Source: an uncultured Poribacteria bacterium (GTDB taxonomy: Bacteria > Poribacteria > WGA-4E > WGA-3G). Taken from it: a stretch of DNA of 64,000 nucleotides. The notes beneath the pieces were generated by a model. It was not told the DNA's origin, did not search any database, and was given only the letters and a program-made list of their open reading frames with translations. Both the position numbers and the translations under genes were made by a program. Positions 54,233 to 63,631 of the stretch are shown here, piece by piece; the first letter of the stretch is position 1; each line of letters starts with the position of its first letter. Location: positions 6,178,845 to 6,242,844 of the forward strand of contig OX639973.1 in assembly GCA_951828385.1 (NCBI GenBank), read 5' to 3'.

Positions 54233-54883
54233 ATGGAAACAGCAACAACAGACCGCCCACGTGGCATCATCGTCGGGATTACTGGGGGGATCGCCTGCGG
54301 AAAGACGACCGTCTCAGAGCTGCTCGCAGCAAAGGGGGCGATTCCGATTAATGCGGATGAAATCGGACACCAACTCCTCAAGGCGGACAGCCCGGTTATT
54401 GACGAACTCACCGACGCATTTGGACAGGACATTCTTGATGCATCGGGGGATGTGAGCCGCAAGAAACTCGGGGCAATCGTTTTTAAGGATAAAGCCGCAC
54501 GCGAACGATTGAACAGTATCTTACACCCGTTGATTATCCAACGCTCGCGGGCACAGGCACGTCAACGCGTTGAGGAAGATCCGACGTGCATCGTGCTACT
54601 TGACGCGCCACTTCTCATTGAAGCGGGTGCTTATGATACAGTTGATTTGATTGTTGTGGTGACGGCATCAACTGAGACGCAGCTGCGACGCACACTGGAG
54701 CGCAGTGTTGCACAAGGGAGACCGCTCACCGAAACCGACGTCCAAGCCCGGATTGATGCACAAATGCCGGTCACCGAGAAAGTCAAGTATGCGGATGTTG
54801 TGATAGAGAATGAGGGGACGCTTGAAGATCTCCATAGGCAGGTGGATGCACTTTGGGAACGGCTTCAGCGGCGTGGTGCGTAA
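54233..54883 (+). CDS. coaE: Dephospho-CoA kinase
   Basis: CoaE phosphorylates dephospho-CoA, the last step of coenzyme A synthesis. The P-loop GITGGIACGKTTVSELL lies near residue 15, and PINADEIGHQLL contains the catalytic Asp region. LDAPLLIEAGAYDTVDLIVVV is the core strand and lid region of the family. The 216 residues are typical. There is no clear Shine-Dalgarno site before the ATG. It is divergent from the SDR gene and convergent with modC. Confidence 0.95.
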   Translation: METATTDRPRGIIVGITGGIACGKTTVSELLAAKGAIPINADEIGHQLLKADSPVIDELTDAFGQDILDASGDVSRKKLGAIVFKDKAARERLNSILHPLIIQRSRAQARQRVEEDPTCIVLLDAPLLIEAGAYDTVDLIVVVTASTETQLRRTLERSVAQGRPLTETDVQARIDAQMPVTEKVKYADVVIENEGTLEDLHRQVDALWERLQRRGA

Positions 54884-54937
54884 GAATCGCGAGCGCGAAG
54901 AAACACCCAAGCAAAAACACTCGCTCCTACGGAAATA

Positions 54938-56011
54938 CTAATCCCAAAGGAGGTTGATGGCACTTGCCTTGATAACACAGTAAACTTCTGACCCCTCTTG
55001 CAGCTGCAACTGCTTACGCGCTGCGTGTGTGACTTTCACGGCAAGGTGATGCCATTCAACGAGAATAGATAACCATGTGTATTCGCTCTTGACATCCAGA
55101 TACTGAATAGTTCCTTTCAATATGTTCCGGGCACTAATCGAGATATCCGGTTCAAGCGAGATGATAATATCCTCAGCACGAACGGCGACTGGGGCTATTT
55201 CACCAATTCCAATATCCGTATAAGGAATAACCAGAGATTGGTTTCCGATTTCCAACAAAGTCAAACCGCGTGCCTTGTCTGAAGCCGTCACAGGAAGGAA
55301 TAGCGTGTTTTCGACACCCGTCAATTGTGCGATGGGCATCGCGGAAGGGGCGGTTAACAACCGATACGGTTCGCCGTTCGCTATAATTAGACCATTAGCG
55401 ATCAGGAAGGCTTCGTCAGCCAATGCCATCGCCTCGGAAAAAGCATGGGTGATATAAAGGATCGGTATATCAAAAGTATCTTTAACGTGGTGCAGATAGG
55501 GTATAATCCGCGCTTTCAGCGCACTGTCAAGAGAAGCAAGCGGTTCATCCATCAGAAGCATCCGCGGTTCCATAGCGAGGGCGCGAGCGATTGCAACCCG
55601 TTGACGTTGACCCCCAGAGAGTTCTCTTGGATACCGCTGAAGGAACTCGGCAATTTCCAGAACATCTATCGCAGCGGAAGATTTTCGTGGCTTCGGTTGC
55701 CCATATCGGATATTCTGCGCAACAGTGAGATGCGGAAATAGGTGCCCCTCTTGAAAGACATATCCGAAGCGGCGTTTTTCAGGCGATAGATTAATTTTTG
55801 CAGCCGATGCGTAAAGCACCTCTTCCCCAAAAACGATCTCACCGTCATCAGGTGCCAGCGTGCCGCTGATGCAGTTGAGAAGTGTGCTTTTACCACTTCC
55901 AGACGGGCCTAAAAATGCCGAAACCTTCGCTGCCAGCGTGCAATTGATGTCTAACGTGAAACTCCCGAGGCTTTTCCGAAAGTCGAGTTTAATTTGCGGA
56001 CTATCTGCCAT
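54938..56011 (-). CDS. modC: Molybdate ABC transporter ATP-binding protein
   Basis: ModC powers molybdate import. The 357-residue protein has Walker A GPSGSGKST near residue 34, the signature LSGGQRQRVAIARAL near 128 and Walker B MLLMDEPLASLDSA. The switch His is in YITHAFSEAM. A C-terminal TOBE domain (ARNILKGTIQYLDVKSEYTW) is usual for ModC and binds oxyanion. It is the last gene of the mod cluster. Base composition matches its neighbours. Confidence 0.93.
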   Translation of the reverse strand: MADSPQIKLDFRKSLGSFTLDINCTLAAKVSAFLGPSGSGKSTLLNCISGTLAPDDGEIVFGEEVLYASAAKINLSPEKRRFGYVFQEGHLFPHLTVAQNIRYGQPKPRKSSAAIDVLEIAEFLQRYPRELSGGQRQRVAIARALAMEPRMLLMDEPLASLDSALKARIIPYLHHVKDTFDIPILYITHAFSEAMALADEAFLIANGLIIANGEPYRLLTAPSAMPIAQLTGVENTLFLPVTASDKARGLTLLEIGNQSLVIPYTDIGIGEIAPVAVRAEDIIISLEPDISISARNILKGTIQYLDVKSEYTWLSILVEWHHLAVKVTHAARKQLQLQEGSEVYCVIKASAINLLWD

Positions 56012-56022
56012 AACGAACCCTA

Positions 56023-56304
56023 TTACTCAAATCCGCCACTGTCAAATCCACCACCGTCATCCACGCTATCAAGTCCGTCAGAACCCGTATCGTCAGATGG
56101 ATTATCATCATCGTATATTTCGTTGAGCATCAAGCCAGTTAAAAGCAGATCCTCATAGCCGTCATCAGCCTGATCAACAGTATCCGTATTGTCAGTTTGA
56201 TCTTTTTTGTTTTTATCTGCGTCTTTTTGTGAACGTCGGTATAGATACCAGACGAGTCCCCCGCACGCGATTAATCCTAAAAATATCCACATTTCCAAAC
56301 CCAT
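56023..56304 (-). CDS. Small membrane protein with acidic tail, inside the mod cluster
   Basis: The 93-residue product starts with a membrane helix (MWIFLGLIACGGLVWYLYRR), followed by a long Asp-rich tail with repeats such as DNTDTVDQADDGYEDLL and ending DDGGGFDSGGFE. AAGGAG lies eight bases before ATG 56304. It sits between modB and modC, eleven bases before modC, and so is probably cotranscribed. No family is recognised. Asp runs might bind cations, but a molybdate role is only suggested by position. Confidence 0.65.
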   Translation of the reverse strand: MGLEMWIFLGLIACGGLVWYLYRRSQKDADKNKKDQTDNTDTVDQADDGYEDLLLTGLMLNEIYDDDNPSDDTGSDGLDSVDDGGGFDSGGFE

Positions 56305-56330
56305 CAATTTTTCTCCTTATTTATTTCTGT

Positions 56331-56996
56331 CTACCGGAGGGTGAAGCGTTCTGTTAACCAGATCGCAGCGAAGGCAACAACAGTTGAAATGAACACCAGT
56401 CGATAGACAGAGACATCTTCTCCGAGATGTACAGCACTGAAAATCGCTAACGCCATCGTTTGGGTTTTGCCGGGGATGTTGCCTGCCACCATGATTGTGG
56501 CACCAAACTCACCCAGACTCTTCGAGAAACCGAGGATCGTTCCACCGATAACGCCGCGATGCGCCATCGGGAGGGTTATCGTCCAAAATACCTTGATCGG
56601 CGATGCGCCAAGCGTCCGCGCTGCATTTTCAAGCTCCACTGGTACAGCCTCCATCCCTGTTACAATACCCCGTACTAACAACGGAAATGAGATAACCGAG
56701 ACTGCGATGACAACAGATAGTTCGGAAAAAACAATCTCTACGCCGAAAGTTTGGTAGATAAAACGCCCAATGAACCCGTGTTTACCCAATAGGATGAGGA
56801 GTAAATATCCACTGATGATAGGCGGCAGCACCAAGGGTAGCATGACGAGCGTATTTAGAAAAGCCTTTCCCGGAAATGTACGTTTTGCAAGTAACCAACC
56901 GACCAGTAATCCAAGCGGGAACGTCACAATTAGGCTGAGCAACGCAACTTTTATAGATAATGAGAGGGCAGCAACTTCGGCAGCGGTTATCCTCAT
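56331..56996 (-). CDS. modB: Molybdate ABC transporter permease
   Basis: The 221-residue integral membrane protein has five or six helices and the binding-protein-dependent permease motif (ENAARTLGASPIKVFWTITLP), where the EAA loop contacts ModC. MLPLVLPPIISGYLLLILLG is typical of ModB. Its ATG overlaps the modA stop as ATGA, which couples translation of the two. Confidence 0.93.
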   Translation of the reverse strand: MRITAAEVAALSLSIKVALLSLIVTFPLGLLVGWLLAKRTFPGKAFLNTLVMLPLVLPPIISGYLLLILLGKHGFIGRFIYQTFGVEIVFSELSVVIAVSVISFPLLVRGIVTGMEAVPVELENAARTLGASPIKVFWTITLPMAHRGVIGGTILGFSKSLGEFGATIMVAGNIPGKTQTMALAIFSAVHLGEDVSVYRLVFISTVVAFAAIWLTERFTLR

Positions 56997-57775
56997 TTTG
57001 ATGCCAAAAGGGTAAATCCGTGTTTTTCAAAAATTTCACCGCTCTCTATAGACTGTAGATAGGTGATAAATCTACGCGCGTATTGTTTTCGTAAGCTATT
57101 CTTCATAACGACAGCCGGGTAGACGATCGGTGTATATGCTTCCGGTGGTAACTGATAAAGCACATTTATATTCTCGGTCAGTGTTGTATCCGTTTTATAG
57201 ACAATCGCGATATCCACATTTCCAGCGGTGACATAAGCGAGCGTCGCACGCACATCTGTCCCGAAAATCAACTTAGGGTGTAGTGTCTCCCATAATCCAA
57301 AGTGCGTCAAGGCTTCTTTCGCGTAAGCACCTGCAGGCACTATATCAGGGTGCCCGATCGCAATTCTCGAAATCTCAGGCACAACAAGGTTCGTAGGCGT
57401 TTCCACAGAGATTTTCGCCGCTTCATCAGAGACAAGCACTAAACGGTTTGTTAACAAATTTTGGCGACTTTCGGCTTCAAGCAGCCCCTTCGTTTCCAGC
57501 GCAACGACTTGACGCGGACTTGCCGAGATAAAGACATCGCCTGACGCTCCCTTTTCGAGTTGGCGTTGTAACGTCGTAGACGCGGCGAAGTTATAATAAA
57601 CTTTAACCTGATTCTCAGCTGCAAACGCTTCCCCGATCTCAGTGAGTGCATCCTTCAAACTGATTGCAGCGAAGACGCTTAATTCGTTCTGCTGCTGTCT
57701 CTCTGTACACCCCGAAATCAGTATGAGCAAAAATAATAAACAACGTACTGTAAGAGATTTAAAAATTCGGTACAT
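56993..57775 (-). CDS. modA: Molybdate-binding lipoprotein
   Basis: ModA captures molybdate or tungstate for the ModBC importer. The 260-residue precursor has a lipoprotein signal (LLFLLILISGC). NELSVFAAISLKDALTEIGE and VYYNFAASTTLQRQLEKGASGDVFISAS carry the oxyanion-binding Ser and other contact residues; ATLAYVTAGNVDIAIVYKTD is also typical. A consensus promoter lies at 57822-57850. It is the first gene of modA-modB-(small protein)-modC. Confidence 0.95.
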   Translation of the reverse strand: MYRIFKSLTVRCLLFLLILISGCTERQQQNELSVFAAISLKDALTEIGEAFAAENQVKVYYNFAASTTLQRQLEKGASGDVFISASPRQVVALETKGLLEAESRQNLLTNRLVLVSDEAAKISVETPTNLVVPEISRIAIGHPDIVPAGAYAKEALTHFGLWETLHPKLIFGTDVRATLAYVTAGNVDIAIVYKTDTTLTENINVLYQLPPEAYTPIVYPAVVMKNSLRKQYARRFITYLQSIESGEIFEKHGFTLLASK

Positions 57776-57821
57776 TATTTCGCTCTCAACTCATCTATTA
57801 GTTAAATAAAAAATCTTGACA

Positions 57822-57850
57822 AGTATAGCATATCTGTTAAACTGTGTCAA
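57822..57850 (-). promoter_or_regulatory. Consensus sigma-70 promoter for modA
   Basis: On the minus strand TTGACA (57850-57845) and TATACT (57827-57822) are 17 bases apart, 46 bases before the modA start. A TTGACA at 57815-57820 on the plus strand makes an inverted repeat with it, which could be an operator. Confidence 0.72.
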
Positions 57851-57950
57851 AGATTTTACATCTTCGCCTTCGTTAAGCAACTTTTCTTGCAATCCGTTTG
57901 AACCTGTGGTATCCTATTTATACACAATAATAGACAATAGGTGAAAAACT

Positions 57951-58757
57951 ATGAAATTAGGTTTATGCACCATCGCTTTTCAGGAAAAACCGTTGGCAGA
58001 GGTTATAGACATTGCAGCGGATTACGGTTTTGATGGCATTGAACTCTGGGGGAAGCCACCACATTTGCCAGAAGACTACGACGAAACCTACGCCAAAAAC
58101 GTCAGGGACATGGCACAACGGAAAGGCTTAGTTATCTCGGCGTTCGGTTCGTATGTTGACCCTTTAATGCACCTCCACCAGAAGCACTTTGAAGCAGCCT
58201 TTAAAATGGCGCACGACTTAGGCACCGACCTTGTCCGAATCTGGTCGGGTGGCGGTGCTTCAAGATCCATCACCGCTACCGATAAACGGCTGATCCTCTT
58301 TCGATTGGTGAGTATTGCGCAGTGGGCAAATTTTCGCAATATCCAACTCGGATTGGAAATGCACAACAACCATCTCACCGATAGCGTCGCAACCATTTTG
58401 GAGACAATCGAAGAGGTTAAACTGCCTGCGCTGAAAACCTACTATCAACCGCTTGCACGATCGGATGCCGATGAACCGCACGCCGCTGCAGAAAAACTCG
58501 CACCACATATTGCAAACGTCCATGCACAAAATTTTGATGAAACTGGCAAAGCATGTCCAATCGCTGATGGTGTCGTGGATTACACCCGAATCGTTGAAAT
58601 TCTCAAGAATGCTAACTATGACGGATACCTTGAAGTCGAATTCGTTCATGGCGATAACAAATTAGAAGCACTCCAACGCGACCGAGACTACCTTGCGAGC
58701 TTAATTAATACAACAAACGGGGATGCACTGAAAAACTTGGACATTGAGCCCGTCTAA
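57951..58757 (+). CDS. Sugar phosphate isomerase/epimerase family TIM-barrel protein
   Basis: The 268-residue protein shows the xylose-isomerase-like TIM barrel: MKLGLCTIAFQEKPLAEVIDIAADYGFDGIELWG, LVRIWSGG, LGLEMHNNHLTDS with the metal-binding Glu, and YLEVEFVHGD at the last strand. It is more canonical than the paralogue at 38344. The substrate cannot be inferred. It is followed by an unknown gene and the cysteine-synthase-type gene on the same strand. Confidence 0.87.
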   Translation: MKLGLCTIAFQEKPLAEVIDIAADYGFDGIELWGKPPHLPEDYDETYAKNVRDMAQRKGLVISAFGSYVDPLMHLHQKHFEAAFKMAHDLGTDLVRIWSGGGASRSITATDKRLILFRLVSIAQWANFRNIQLGLEMHNNHLTDSVATILETIEEVKLPALKTYYQPLARSDADEPHAAAEKLAPHIANVHAQNFDETGKACPIADGVVDYTRIVEILKNANYDGYLEVEFVHGDNKLEALQRDRDYLASLINTTNGDALKNLDIEPV

Positions 58758-58822
58758 AATTAACACAAGTTTGTCTGAACAACCGTCTATTTGTCTGAGA
58801 CAGAAAGCGTCCCGGTATCTTC

Positions 58823-59452
58823 ATGCGGTTAGAAGTAGGTATCATCGCATTGGTAGAAGAAGTCCTTGGAACAACAGCAGACCGCCGCGCGCAATTTGAC
58901 TGGCTCCGTAACAAACCGAGCTGCAAACATTTTGGAAAACATTACGACGCAGCGATGGCACTTTACACTGAACTTGGCGGGGACTGGAAAGGCACAACTG
59001 CCAAGACCGACGGGTACCTTGTTCCCGATGCCTATTTTCCAGACCCGTATCATTTTATCTTTGAGTTTGACGAGCTGCAACATTTCACGCAATTCAGGGA
59101 GCGGACCTTTCAATTTTATCCAGAACGCATTCCGCTTGCTTATGTGCCGGAACAATACCGTCAGTTTTGCCAGCAACACCATGTCGCAGCACTCGCAAAA
59201 GGACCAGAACGTTTCCGACGACACACCGCGGATTTCCCGTATACAAATGGGCGTGCCGCGCAACGTGCTTTTTTTGACACATTTCGGGATTGGCTACCGC
59301 CCCTGCACGGGCTGAACCCAACCGTTAGGTTAGCCGAATTTGAAGTCGTGCCTATCCTGAGCGGACAATTAAGTGGTGAAACAGCAAAGGTTTACATGGA
59401 AAATTTACTTCACGAACGACTAAAAGACCCAATAATCCAAAAGGTGGGATAA
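58823..59452 (+). CDS. Unknown protein, possibly nuclease-like
   Basis: The 209-residue protein is not assigned to a family. Its core reads AYFPDPYHFIFEFDELQHFT and then RERTFQFYP, with PD, E-x-D-E and Q in an order that resembles some PD-(D/E)XK nucleases, but the lysine is missing. It has no membrane segment. It overlaps no neighbour and ends ten bases before the next gene, so the two may be cotranscribed. Confidence 0.55.
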   Translation: MRLEVGIIALVEEVLGTTADRRAQFDWLRNKPSCKHFGKHYDAAMALYTELGGDWKGTTAKTDGYLVPDAYFPDPYHFIFEFDELQHFTQFRERTFQFYPERIPLAYVPEQYRQFCQQHHVAALAKGPERFRRHTADFPYTNGRAAQRAFFDTFRDWLPPLHGLNPTVRLAEFEVVPILSGQLSGETAKVYMENLLHERLKDPIIQKVG

Positions 59453-59462
59453 ATAACGCTAC

Positions 59463-60392
59463 ATGAGCATGCGAAAGCCTACAAAGGTGAATATTTCAGA
59501 ACATCCACTGCTCCAAATCATAGGACAGACACCGCTCGCGAAGATAGATATCTTCGCTGATGAGCTACCGAACGTTGACATCTACGCGAAGATAGAAACT
59601 TATAACCCCGGAGGTTCGATTAAAGACCGACCGGTCTTAAGAATGCTCACTGAGGCGATTGCCTCGGGCGAACTTACACACAAAAAAGTTATCCTCGACT
59701 CCAGTTCCGGCAACGCGGCGATCGCCTATGCCATGATAGGCGCAGCCCTTGGCTACAAAGTTGAACTCGTAATTCCAGACAACGCCAGCGAAGAGCGGAT
59801 AAAACGCATCCAATCACATGGGGCAAACATCATCTATACCGACGCTCTCCTTGGTTACGATGAAGCACTCCGGGAAGTTGATCGGCGCTATGAAGCGCAA
59901 CCGGATCGGTATTTTTTCAATTCGCAATACGATAATGAAAACAACTGGCGGGCGCACTATGAAACCACCGGTGTCGAAATCTGGGACCAAACAGGTGGAA
60001 AAGTTACACACTTTGTTGCTGGTGTCGGGACTGGCGGGACGATTACGGGGGTCGGTAGGCGGCTCAAAAGCTACAATCCAAACATCCAAGTCTATTCTAT
60101 TTCACCAGAGGTGTTCCCCGGTATTGAGGGGCTCAAACCGCTCGGTGACCCAGAGAATATTGTACCAGCAATTCTGGATGAATCGGTGATTGATTGCCGC
60201 ATCCCCACCACGATTGAAAACGCTTACGAGATGTGCAGTCGTCTCGCGCGCCGCGGTTGGTTCGTCGGACAATCTTCCGGTGGCTACTTGTACGGTGCCT
60301 ACAAAGTCGCCCAACAAATTCAGGAAGGCGTTATCGTTACTGTCTTTAACGACCTCGGTGAACGCTACTTTAGCACAAGACTGTGGGATTAA
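59463..60392 (+). CDS. Cysteine synthase family PLP enzyme
   Basis: The 309-residue protein belongs to the CysK/CysM (O-acetylserine sulfhydrylase / cystathionine beta-synthase) family. NPGGSIKDRPVL holds the PLP-binding Lys near residue 45. SSSGNAAIAYAMIGAALG is the substrate loop, and VAGVGTGGTITGVGRRLK is the phosphate-binding loop. FVGQSSGGYLYGA lies near the end and FNDLGERY is family-typical. Whether it uses O-acetylserine, O-phosphoserine or another substrate cannot be told. Confidence 0.92.
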   Translation: MSMRKPTKVNISEHPLLQIIGQTPLAKIDIFADELPNVDIYAKIETYNPGGSIKDRPVLRMLTEAIASGELTHKKVILDSSSGNAAIAYAMIGAALGYKVELVIPDNASEERIKRIQSHGANIIYTDALLGYDEALREVDRRYEAQPDRYFFNSQYDNENNWRAHYETTGVEIWDQTGGKVTHFVAGVGTGGTITGVGRRLKSYNPNIQVYSISPEVFPGIEGLKPLGDPENIVPAILDESVIDCRIPTTIENAYEMCSRLARRGWFVGQSSGGYLYGAYKVAQQIQEGVIVTVFNDLGERYFSTRLWD

Positions 60393-60405
60393 CCCAAGGA
60401 GTTCT

Positions 60406-61656
60406 ATGGAAACGACAGTTATTCCGTTTCGCGGCTTACGTTATAACGCGACCCAGGTGGAAGGGATCGCGAATCTCATAGCACCCCCGTACGATGTCAT
60501 CAAACCCGAAGAACGTGCCGCTTTAGAAGCGCATCATCCTGCCAACATCATCCGCTTAATTCTGAGCCAGCCCTTTGATGACGACACCGACAACGCAAAT
60601 CAGTACACACGCGCCGCGACACTGATGAACCAATGGATCACGGACGGGACCCTCGTCAGGGATACAACCCCGCGTTATTACATCTACGACCAGTCGTTTA
60701 ACGCGCCAGACGGAAAAAATTATACGCGCCGCGCCTTAATCGGACTTGTGAAACTGGAGCCTTTTGAAAACCGTGTCGTCTTACCGCACGAAAAGACGCA
60801 CGCGGGACCGAAGGCTGACCGGCTCAATCTCATGCGCGAATGCCATGCGAACCTCAGCCCTATTTTCCTCCTCTACGCCGATCCTGCTGGTGACATCGAA
60901 CAGATAATGGAAAGTTTTACCGATACACACCGACCGGAAATTGACTGCCCCGCGACCTTTGGCAGCACACACCAATTGTGGTGCTTAGACGATGCAGAAC
61001 GCAATAACGCAATCCAAAACCTTTTTTCATCGAAACCGCTTCTCATCGCCGATGGGCATCACCGCTATGAAACGGCTCTCGCTTTCCGAGATGAAATGGC
61101 GCATACCGGATTACCCGGCTACAGGTATATGATGGTGAACCTTGTCAGGATGGAATCACCGGGCTTGGCTGTTTTAGCAATTCATCGACTGCTGGATAAA
61201 CTTAGTTCCGACAGGATCAACGCTGCTATCGCCAAACTGCCTGAAGTGTTTGAGGTACATGAGGTTGACACACAAGCAAACCTTATGGCGCAATTAGAGG
61301 CACGTAAAGGGAAATCGCCTGCGGTTGGTATGTATACGGCAGACAATAACTACCGCTTACTGATCCCGCATTCAACAATGCCGGACTCATTAGACGTAAC
61401 TCTGGTTCAAGAAACCCTTATCAAAGAGATATTCCAAGTTGAAACGTTAGCGGATCATATTAGCTACACCGCTTATGCCGACGATGCCGTTGCTCATGTG
61501 AAAGGCAGCGCGGATCGCGTCGCGTTCCTCATGAACCCGACCCCTGTTGAACAGGTCTTGGAAGTGGCTATGGCAGGTTCAACAATGCCACAGAAATCAA
61601 CTTATTTCTATCCGAAGATGGCAACCGGTTTCGTTTTGAATCTGTTAAACCGGTAA
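60406..61656 (+). CDS. DUF1015 family protein
   Basis: The 416-residue protein belongs to the DUF1015 family, marked by VIPFRGLRYN, LIAPPYDVIKPEERAAL, LPHEKTHAGPKADRLNLM and LLIADGHHRYETALAFRDEM. The biochemical role is not settled in my knowledge; the invariant HEKT and DGHHRYETA motifs suggest an enzyme. The start at ATG 60406 follows AAGGAG and lies 13 bases after the previous stop; a longer frame from 60190 runs over the previous gene and is spurious. Confidence 0.85.
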   Translation: METTVIPFRGLRYNATQVEGIANLIAPPYDVIKPEERAALEAHHPANIIRLILSQPFDDDTDNANQYTRAATLMNQWITDGTLVRDTTPRYYIYDQSFNAPDGKNYTRRALIGLVKLEPFENRVVLPHEKTHAGPKADRLNLMRECHANLSPIFLLYADPAGDIEQIMESFTDTHRPEIDCPATFGSTHQLWCLDDAERNNAIQNLFSSKPLLIADGHHRYETALAFRDEMAHTGLPGYRYMMVNLVRMESPGLAVLAIHRLLDKLSSDRINAAIAKLPEVFEVHEVDTQANLMAQLEARKGKSPAVGMYTADNNYRLLIPHSTMPDSLDVTLVQETLIKEIFQVETLADHISYTAYADDAVAHVKGSADRVAFLMNPTPVEQVLEVAMAGSTMPQKSTYFYPKMATGFVLNLLNR

Positions 61657-61690
61657 TGTCGTAAATAGAACAACTTTGGAAGGCAGACCG

Positions 61691-62731
61691 ATGCATCACG
61701 AACAAGAAAGAGACACTTTAGCATTTACGCACCAGTTATACGCCGAGACACCTCGCCAGCTGGCATTTCAAGCGACAACTGTAGCTGAGGCAGAAGCGTG
61801 GCAGGTTGAGCTGCGGGCAAAACTGACCGAATTAGTCGGCGGTTTCCCGCAGGAGAGGTGCGATTTAGAATCGGAAGTTTTGGAGTCGCGGGAATTCCCG
61901 AGTTATATCCGTGAAACCGTGCAGTTCAAGAGCCGTCCGCATTCGGTTATTTTCGGTTACTTCCTCTCTCCGAAGCATTCTAACAGTTCAACACCAAACC
62001 CGACAATTCTCTGTTTAGCAGGGCACGGGCGCGGCGTAGACGACATCGTCGGGATTGAGGAAGATGGCAGCATGCGTGCAGAATGGGGTGGGTATCAGAA
62101 CGATTTCGCGCTCCAATGTTTAGCGCACGGCTACAGTGTGCTTGCCATCGAACAATTTGGGTTTGGGCACCGGCGCGATGCCGTCGCCCATCAAAAAGGT
62201 GGCGGAAGTTCCTCGTGCCAACCGAGTGCGGGTGCCGCACTGCTGTTAGGACACACGATGGTAGGCTGGCGGGTCTACGATGCCATGCGCGCATTTGACT
62301 ATTTAGCAACCCGTCCTGAAGTCGATATGAACCGTCTCGGTATCATGGGGATCTCCGGCGGTGGGACAACCACCTTCTTCACCGCAGCAATAGATACACG
62401 CATCAAGGCAGCTGTCGTGAGCGGCTATTTCAATACATTTCGGGATAGTATCCTGAGTCTCAGCCATTGTATAGACAATTACATACCGAATGTGTTACAA
62501 TATGCTGAGATGTACGATATTGCTGGGTTAATTGCCCCTCGCGCACTATTTATCGAATCCGGCACCGAAGATACGATTTTTCCGATTGAAGCCACCCGAT
62601 TTGCGGTTAACGCAGCAAAAGCAATTTTCAATCGCTTCAATGCCGGCGACAAACTCGGATTCGAGGTGTTTGAGGCGGGGCATAGTTTCTACGGTGTCGG
62701 GGCATTTGAATTTCTCAAACGAGCTCTGTAA
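61691..62731 (+). CDS. Alpha/beta hydrolase (dienelactone hydrolase or acetyl-xylan-esterase-like)
   Basis: The 346-residue protein has the nucleophile elbow MGISGGGTT near residue 222. The acid residue is expected in FIESGTEDTIFP and the His in EAGHSFYG, giving a Ser-Asp-His triad. TILCLAGHGRGVDD carries the oxyanion region. There is no signal peptide, so it is cytoplasmic. GGAAGG lies seven bases before ATG 61691. Substrates of such hydrolases include sugar or plant-derived esters; the one here is unknown. Confidence 0.87.
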   Translation: MHHEQERDTLAFTHQLYAETPRQLAFQATTVAEAEAWQVELRAKLTELVGGFPQERCDLESEVLESREFPSYIRETVQFKSRPHSVIFGYFLSPKHSNSSTPNPTILCLAGHGRGVDDIVGIEEDGSMRAEWGGYQNDFALQCLAHGYSVLAIEQFGFGHRRDAVAHQKGGGSSSCQPSAGAALLLGHTMVGWRVYDAMRAFDYLATRPEVDMNRLGIMGISGGGTTTFFTAAIDTRIKAAVVSGYFNTFRDSILSLSHCIDNYIPNVLQYAEMYDIAGLIAPRALFIESGTEDTIFPIEATRFAVNAAKAIFNRFNAGDKLGFEVFEAGHSFYGVGAFEFLKRAL

Positions 62732-62743
62732 AAGGAGGAGAGC

Positions 62744-63535
62744 GTGGCAATTGAACTATTTTCGATCGGTACAGAGTTAGTACTCGGACAGATTCAGGAT
62801 ACCAATGCCCATTGGATTGCGCAGCAGATTCTTCAGATCGGTGGGGAATTACGAAGGGTTACGATGCTACGCGACAACGCCGATGAGATGTCAGAGGCAT
62901 TGGATTCCGCGATCAAACGGGAAACGTCTCTTATCCTGACAACAGGCGGTCTTGGCCCCACTCCTGACGATATGACTGTTGAGGTGATAGCGTCTCTCAT
63001 CGGTACGCAACCGGTGGTGAGCGAAGAGACGCTCGCCGAATTTCGGAAACGCCGCGAGATGTCAGAGAACGACGCCCTCAGCGAAGCACTCACAAAAATG
63101 GCAACAGTCCCAGAAACCGCTATCGTCTTACAGAATCCAGCAGGTTGGGCACCTTGTATCAGTGTTGAACATAAAGCGTCAACGCTTATGATGATGCCCG
63201 GTCCACCGCGTGAGATGAAAGCTATCTTTGAAACGCATATCCAACCGTTGATCGCCGAACGGTACCGCGCGGAGATTACCACGGCGCGGGTTTATGTTAG
63301 CATGTTTGAAGCCGAAGTTTCACCACTGATGCAAAAAGTGATGGAACGTCACCCAGATGTCTACCTAAAGGCGTATGTCTCGCTCCGCAAGGCGGACGGA
63401 AGCACTATGCCGGTCGACTTAGTCTCAACAAGTACAGACAAATCGGATGCCGAGACGCAATTGCAACTCGCTACCGATTATTTCCGAGCTCTTGTTGTTG
63501 AAGCCGGAAAACATTTTAGTCTTGAAAACGAATAA
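62744..63535 (+). CDS. CinA-type protein (MoCF-biosynthesis domain)
   Basis: The 263-residue protein matches the N-terminal part of CinA: IELFSIGTELVLGQIQDTNAHWIAQQI, ILTTGGLGPTPDDMT and MMPGPPREM. The CinA_C nicotinamide-nucleotide amidase domain is missing, so it is the short form. Short forms may act as pyrophosphatases on nucleotide sugars or NAD-related molecules. GTG 62744 follows AAAGGAGG. The stop of the hydrolase gene is 12 bases upstream. Confidence 0.9.
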   Translation: MAIELFSIGTELVLGQIQDTNAHWIAQQILQIGGELRRVTMLRDNADEMSEALDSAIKRETSLILTTGGLGPTPDDMTVEVIASLIGTQPVVSEETLAEFRKRREMSENDALSEALTKMATVPETAIVLQNPAGWAPCISVEHKASTLMMMPGPPREMKAIFETHIQPLIAERYRAEITTARVYVSMFEAEVSPLMQKVMERHPDVYLKAYVSLRKADGSTMPVDLVSTSTDKSDAETQLQLATDYFRALVVEAGKHFSLENE

Positions 63536-63631
63536 TCGGTGTGCTTTGTAAGTGCGCCACCCCGTAGGTGATTACCGCGTACCGTTGCAAAAAAGTGCTG
63601 TACCGCACCTATGAAAAAGGAGATTTATACT

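Noticed and set aside
60190-60405. N-terminal extension of the DUF1015 gene
   Set aside because: These codons lie inside the cysteine-synthase-type gene in another frame; the family start and AAGGAG fit ATG 60406.
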